Source of the DNA: Agapanthus africanus
Lineage: Eukaryota > Streptophyta > Magnoliopsida > Asparagales > Amaryllidaceae
Length of the DNA: 64,000 bases
Direction: 5' to 3'
NCBI GenBank assembly: GCA_030015575.1
Contig: CM057340.1
Location: 756,469,632-756,533,631 of the forward strand
In this document: piece after piece, positions 58,689 through 64,000 of the stretch
How the letters are laid out: each line of letters opens with the position of its first letter
Position numbering within the stretch: the first letter of the stretch is position 1
Translations under genes and position numbers: made by a program
The notes under the pieces: model-generated
Database searches by the model: none
Told to the model about the DNA's origin: nothing
The model's input: only the letters and a program-made list of their open reading frames with translations

Positions 58689-59216
58689 ATCAATGAGGTG
58701 CGCAATACATGCTAAGTATGTGCGCACTCTCTTAAAAAAGAATCTATATACATGTGCTGCCTATATGTACTTGTGCACTTGGACATCAAGCTGTTGCTTG
58801 ATCACTTACTTAAAATAAACTAATTATAGAACCTTTTGCTTCTCATGTATGATCTATTTATCAAAATATCAATAAACCTATGTTGATCTTAGTCTCAAAG
58901 ACGACTAATGATTCTTAGTCCTTAGTCTCAAAGACGACTTATGATTCTTAGTCCATACTTGTTAAGTTGATCTTAATTTAAAACAAAATTAACGATCCTT
59001 AATCATATTCCTAAGTTGATCTTAATCCCATATATGATCAATGATTCTTAGATCAAACTCATGTATCTTGAACTGATGGAAAATATAACCTAGGTTCAAA
59101 CCCAAATATGATATGTACGGATTTGGACTAATCCGCGCCGTACAGGCGACGACAATATTAGTCTCCTATACACTTCAAGGGCAACCCCAAAATAAACAAA
59201 TCATAACATGACACGA

Positions 59217-61760
59217 AGTGATATACTTGGAGTAAAGAAAGTTGTTATCGCTTTGCGATAACGTAATTAGCTTCAGGGGCTTGAGCCTGCAGGAAAAATC
59301 ATCCCCACAATAAAAAACCCCTCATCATTGAGAGGGAATCTGAAAAGTTCAGATACAGCGGTCGCATCTATCCAAACCTTCGATATACGGTGCTATAAAT
59401 CAACTTGGTATCTTCGGAGAGGTGGATGAATATGTTCCAAATAGCATCTGCTCCCGTATTCAGGCTGGACGCGCTCTCCAGGCCTCAGTTCTTCGTTTCC
59501 GGCGGTAAACAGATTCTGGCACGCCTGATGGGACAATTTTCTCTTTCCAATCTACATTTCGTGTGCCGTGTTTCGCGGAAAAAATCATGTTTCTCCATTT
59601 TTATAGTTGCCCTTGGAGTTTGGGATACTAAAGCCGGTGTTTCTTATCATGCAGAATCAATGACTTCCAACACCAACAACACCTGCAATTTGAACACTAC
59701 CCCATCTGGTGGGGTCCAATACTGATCGCAAGCGGCCTTAGTTCTCTACGTCCCAGTTCCTCAAAATATTATTGGGATTTTCTTCGGGACTGTACCCCCT
59801 TCTTTTACCTTTGGTGCATCAACGCCAAATGAAGAAATCTCAAGGAAGTCGGTCTTTGATCGGCTGACCACTACTGATAAGCCTGCTCAAGCTGAAAGTT
59901 CAGTCTTCAATAGGCTGGACGCAAACTCTGCAGGTTCCTCAAAGAAGCCCGTAGTCCTGAAGAATTCAGTTTTCAAGCGGCTAACCTTTTGCAGCTCCTG
60001 ATGGTACTGAAGCAACAAATAATGTTTTCCTTCGAGATAGTCTTTCTTCCAAAGACTGGCCCCTTAGGTCCTTATTGATATACCAAAACAGTTGGTCTTC
60101 AAATGACTGTCACTAGCTGAGGCCCAAGATAAAAACAGGGGGCAGGTTCAAGAGGCTCCAAAAGCTGTCAAGACTCCCCTCATAAGAGGTTCCCGACGTC
60201 AATACTGGCGTCGAGTAAGGCAAGCTGGGGGCAGTTATCTTTCTGGACTGAATTCGCCAACTCCTGTGGTGACTATCAATGCTGCTGTTCTAACTGGGAA
60301 CAACTTTGAACGACTCAGAAGGGTTTGCCGTAACTCGCCTACCGCGGTTCTAAAGAAATCGCCTCTTCATACAAAGAAACCGAACGAGCTGATGCCCGAG
60401 CATTCATCTAAGCATCTCTCTTCAAAAATTCACAGAGTCTGTAAGGAAGTCCAAGGCTCTGTCATTGATGACGGTATCTTTTGTCGACTGAAGAAGTTCA
60501 AGGGTCGATAAGATAATGACAAGTCCTCTTCCACACAGCGGGGGATTTCTCACAAGGTGGTTCCTATCATGATGGTTCCTCCTGCAATGGTCTCCCACAA
60601 AAGAGCGAAGCCAGAAAAAGTTTGAGTGCCTGAAGCAAAATCTGAAGGCCAAAGTTCCAAGCGCTCCAAGTCCCAGGGCATGATAGTCCACACAGTCTAT
60701 ATGGCTAGCACCAAAGACAATAATCATACTTCCGTTAATCACAGACCGCATACTCGGTCATTGACGAAGGCCCAGGAGCAACAAGAAAAGCTCTAGGACA
60801 TGCTCGCCAAGGTACGGTGCTCCCTAGCTCTAAAGAAAGTCCAGACATGGAGCTAGAAGAACGTCAAGAACAAGAGACAGATACCGATTTCCTGAGGCAA
60901 GTGTTGGAAAAGAAGGATAAGGAGGCGACGAAGCAAGGTGTTAATATAAAGCAGATGGCTCTCTTGTTTCAGGAAATGGTTGGAACGCTGATCCATCCAG
61001 AACCGCTGGCCAAAAAACCACCGGTGATTGTTGATAATGATAAGGGGGAAACTTCAAACCCTCTTCAAGCCCGATCAACGACTAAAGAAAAAACAATCTT
61101 GAAGGCGACGTTGAATGAATACATTGCCCAACAGATCAAACCTTACCAGGAAAATGAAGAAACAAATCAGTTGATCAGGATTGATCGACCATATCCAGCA
61201 TGGTACGACCAGATGAAATACCCTTCAGGATATATGATCCCAAAGTTCCATATATATAAAGGAACAGGTAACTCTCACTAGCATGCTGGACAGTTTAAAG
61301 CCATGTGTGGAAACAACGAAGCTGATGATAAGCTTTTGCTTCACCAATTCGTTGGAAGTCTATTAGAGACAGCTTTCAAATGGTATTCGGAGCTCCCAAA
61401 CGACTCCGTCAAGACATTTTCTGAGATGGAACTGTTTTTCACTCAGAGATTCGCTAGTGCAAGTGAACGCATTCTAATCACCATGCTGATCAAGTCAACG
61501 GTCAAATCAGGTAAGAAATGGTTTCAATATGTGATCCGATAGAAAAAGCTGTAGTCTAAGTGTGAACAACGTATTGAAGAGGCTCCATCTGTGGGAATGT
61601 TCATAGGCACCATCGATACTCAGTCGACTGTGTTCTAAGTTATGACCTTCTTCAAGTCTACCACCTTCCAAGCGCTCATAGATAAATTAGCTCAGATGGA
61701 TCAGATAAGCCATAGCCCTTCCTCTTCAGGAGAGATTCCCGAAACAATAAAGGTAAGGGT
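59217..61760 (+). mobile_element. Tat-like Ty3/gypsy gag relic (element K)
   Basis: A leader (59217-59400) precedes a long gag-type region. SVFxRL motifs near 59849, 59900 and 59966 are reminiscent of N-terminal repeats in plant Tat-type gags. The C-terminal half has RPYPAWYDQMKYPSGYMIPK (about 61185) and the gag core HQFVGSLLETAFKWYSELPN ... VKTFSEMELFFTQRFAS (about 61335-61470). No protease, RT or integrase is seen. It is broken by many lesions and is probably old. The exact clade is uncertain. Confidence 0.65.
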
Positions 61761-62974
61761 GTAGGGTATTTTTCGTCACCCTATTGAGATGGGTATACGC
61801 GTCGCTTGTCAGGCATACTACAGATTCCCCATGCCTAGGGTAGGTAGGGGTTTATTGATTTTGGAGATCTGAATCTCCGGCAGCCGTGGACTAAACTGTC
61901 GTTAATTACCCCTCGCTTTTGGAGCGAAGGAACCTCCGATCGACGGGTCAAACTGGTCATACAAACTCAATGTGCAGTGTGCGTGTGTTGTGCATTGAGG
62001 GCTTTTGGATATATCGGGGGCCTCGCAGAGTTTACGGGGGTCCCGCTACCCGGATAGCGGGCTGGAGGTCAAGGGGGCTAGCAGGCCCTTTATGGGGTGT
62101 GAGTCAGCGCCCCGTTAGAAAGTTTGTTTTAACGGGGGAAGTGTGTATGTATATTAAAAAAGGGGAAAATAGCGTCCAAAGGACGCGTGAGCGCCAGCGC
62201 TTCATATGCCTAGCACGCGCACCCTACGTGCATAGCACGCGGGTGCCGGGCCCCACATGCCTAGCATGCAGCGTGGGCGTCAGCAAGAAAAGTGGGTTAG
62301 CCCCTACACTGGGAGTTGTACTCCCGATTGACTTTTGGAGTTGAATTCTTGACAAAGAGGACAAAGGGGGTTGGCCCCTGCACTGGGAGTTGTACTCCTA
62401 AAAAGAAAGATATATTATTTTATATATATATATAAATTTTTGAGGATTTAAACTCCTAAGATATTATTGGAGCTGATGAAAAGGGACCCCTTTCTTCTCC
62501 CTTGAGCCCTGGATTTTCCCCAAAGTGGTTTTTTGAAGGTGGGTCTCCTTCTTCCTCCTCTCTATTGGCTGAATCTTGGAGAAAAGTAGGTGAAATTTTA
62601 AAAATCTCCCCTTTTGGAGATTTGATGGAAGATCCGCGTTCCCCTTCGAGGGTTTTGTGGTGAAAAACTACTTCTTTTTGGAAAAGGAAGAGTGGAACTC
62701 TTGATTTAATTCAAAAAAGGAAGAAGGTTTAGAACCTTGAGCAAAGAGAAGGAGGCACAAAAAACCTAATTTTTAGGGAGAATGAATTATTCTATTATGT
62801 CATTATCATGTTGTCTTTTATAGGCTTACAAATTTACCTATAACCCTTTAAGATTTACAAAATGGCATTTTGCCTATCTTTCTTACATTCATACATAAAA
62901 AATTACATCAAAATTATTTATTACATGATTTTCATTTTGGCATGGGGGAGGCTGGCCGTGGGGCTCGACTAGGG

Positions 62975-63040
62975 CATGGGCCCACTTGGCCTGGGCTTGG
63001 GCCCACTTGGCTTGGGCATGGGCCCACCTGGCTTGGGATT
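62975..63040. repeat. Short GGGCCCACTTGGC tandem repeat
   Basis: Three units of about 21 bases with GGGCATGGGCCCACTTGGCY and variants. Confidence 0.8.
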
Positions 63041-63225
63041 GACTTTGACTTTGATTTGGTCAACCGGGATGTAATTTTTGACCCCAACAAAATGCTCCCA
63101 TCAATAAATGCACACCGCATATGTGGGCCATGTGCATGAAATTAATGGATCTTCTTTCACATGAAGGCGACTTGATTTGGTTCCCGCTTTTTGGAAAGCT
63201 GGCACTACCTTTTTTACGACATGGA

Positions 63226-63375
63226 CGGTCGATGGTTGACATGTCTCTAAGACGGAGTGTCGGTGGTTGACGTGTCCCCGAGGCGGAGTGTCTATTTGAC
63301 GTGTCCCCGGCACGGAGTGTCATTGGTCGACGTTTTCCCGGCTTGGAGTGTCTGGTTGACTTGATTCCACGGCGG
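63226..63375. repeat. Degenerate GGTTGACGTGTCCCCG...GGAGTGTC repeat
   Basis: Four to five degenerate units of about 30-36 bases, each pairing GTTGACRTGTC with CGGAGTGTC. Confidence 0.75.
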
Positions 63376-63417
63376 AGCATAATTCTGACGAGGAGGTCAT
63401 TATTGCCCTTTTTGTGG

Positions 63418-63766
63418 CTTGGATGGTCGGTGCTGCCCTTTTTGCGACGTGGACAGTCGGTACTACCTTTTTACCGACGTGGATAGTCAGTACTGTCTTT
63501 TTAGCGACTTGGACGGTCGGTGCTGCCCTTTTAGCGACTTGGACGGTCGGTGCTGCCCTTTTAGCGAAGTGGACGGTCGGTGCTGCCCTTTTAGCGACGT
63601 GGACGGTCGGTGCTGCCCTTTTAGCGATGTGGACAGTCGATGCTGTCCTTTTAGCGATTTAGACGGTCGGTGCTGCCCTTTTACCGACGTGGACAGTCGA
63701 TACTGCCCTTTCAACGACGTGGACGGTCGGTGCTGCCCTTTTAGAGACTTGGACGGTCGGTGCTTG
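63418..63766. repeat. 30-base minisatellite, about 11-12 units
   Basis: Units read GGACGGTCGGTGCTGCCC plus TTTTAGCGACTT with point variants. The period of 30 keeps all frames open, which creates spurious 10-residue protein repeats on both strands. The units are contiguous with no unique spacers, so this is not a CRISPR array. Confidence 0.92.
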
Positions 63767-64000
63767 AATTGACTTGCTCCGCTTCTTACTGTGTCATGGA
63801 CTGGATTAGACTTACTCCACTTTCTACGATGTCAGTGGTTGATGTTGACTTGCTCAGCTTTCTGCGGTGTCGAGATTGGATTTGACTTGCTTCCGAGGTG
63901 GAGCTTGATTCCGCCAGGGAAGTTGTTGGTTGTCTTGCTGATTATGATTTTGGTTGACATCAGCATCGCTATACTTGAATATGGTACCTGGAACGAATCA

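Larger units (their letters stand above)
55831..59216 (+). mobile_element. LTR-like region with CACGTG hairpins, two promoter-like halves
   Basis: No coding sequence. Two halves (about 55880-57350 and 57600-59150) repeat the same order: CCAACGGTGC, an AT-rich stretch, CTCTCCTATAAATA (56199-56212 and 57925-57938), a purine-rich transcribed-looking stretch, many GCGCATGCGC/CACGTG words, and GGATTTGGACTAATCCGC (57328 and 59120). It may be a duplicated LTR or leader of the Tat-like element that follows. TG...CA ends and target duplications were not found, so the class is an inference. Confidence 0.4.
61757..64000 (+). mobile_element. Putative LTR or LTR-like tail after element K
   Basis: TGTAGGGTATTTTTCGTCACCC near 61760 follows a purine-rich AATAAAGGTAAGGG and could be the start of K's 3' LTR. 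It runs out of the window, so its end is unseen. It holds TGCACTGGGAGTTGTACTCC twice (about 62307 and 62382), an AT run (about 62413-62434), CACGCGCACCCTACGTGC words like those upstream, and the minisatellites listed below. No coding frame is supported. Confidence 0.4.

Noticed and set aside
63418-63766. CRISPR-like array
   Set aside because: Units are contiguous tandem repeats without unique spacers, in plant DNA with no cas genes.
63414-63772. Cysteine-rich 10-residue repeat protein (DLDGRCCPFSD type)
   Set aside because: A translation of the 30-base minisatellite. All frames are open for the same reason.

Overview
The window looks like flowering-plant nuclear DNA from a repeat-rich, gene-poor (probably heterochromatic) block. 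It is AT-rich and carries long plant-type LTRs. It also has primer-binding sites matching plant tRNA-Asp, an En/Spm-type (CACTA) transposon, and gag/pol segments of the Athila, Tekay-like and Tat-like Ty3/gypsy lineages. I find no host gene, rRNA, true tRNA, CRISPR array or prokaryote-type operon that I can support. Nearly everything from 2246 to 64000 is transposable-element sequence, mostly stacked by insertion.

Layout. 1-2245 is flanking DNA with a GA microsatellite, a degenerate GGATAT-rich repeat and two unexplained minus-strand ORFs. 2246-4809 is the 5' LTR of an old Tekay-like element (B), and its gag starts at 4953. That gag is split twice: by element A (5150-18825, minus, target duplication GTAAA) and by Athila element D (from 19636). 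Element A has two ~3.15 kb LTRs but only ~365 bases between them, and its left LTR holds a 7 kb CACTA element (7980-14996). D carries an LTR, a leader with a 404-base solo LTR (L), and gag up to 24132, where further LTR pieces (J, I) interrupt it.

27474-55042 is a nest. A minus-strand mini-internal element (H) contains a solo LTR (E, 27964-54837). E contains a nearly full-length but broken Athila element (F, 31830-54470). F's pol is split by a non-autonomous Athila-related element (G, 37169-49113). G is a tandem dimer: LTR, internal, LTR, internal, LTR. Target duplications (TACAA/TACAT, GGCGT, GGTCC) fix the order. From 55043 come a piece of H's right LTR, an LTR-like region rich in CACGTG/CATGCGCA hairpins, a Tat-like gag relic (59217-61760) and a minisatellite-bearing LTR-like tail.

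How the parts relate. F carries all enzyme domains of an Athila element (gag, protease, RT, RNase H, integrase) but is broken. G has no pol, yet shares F's tRNA-Asp primer site, polypurine motifs and ~900 bases of 3' non-coding sequence, as expected if G was mobilised in trans by Athila relatives. The CACTA element keeps only En/Spm-type C-terminal exons and subterminal repeats, so it is probably non-autonomous. The observations most worth a second look are G's recombinant middle LTR, the shared 3' non-coding domain of F and G, the near-perfect 107-base-arm hairpin inside the CACTA element, the Pol III-like box A/box B pair in element A's LTR, and the double-hairpin array at 25982-26347.
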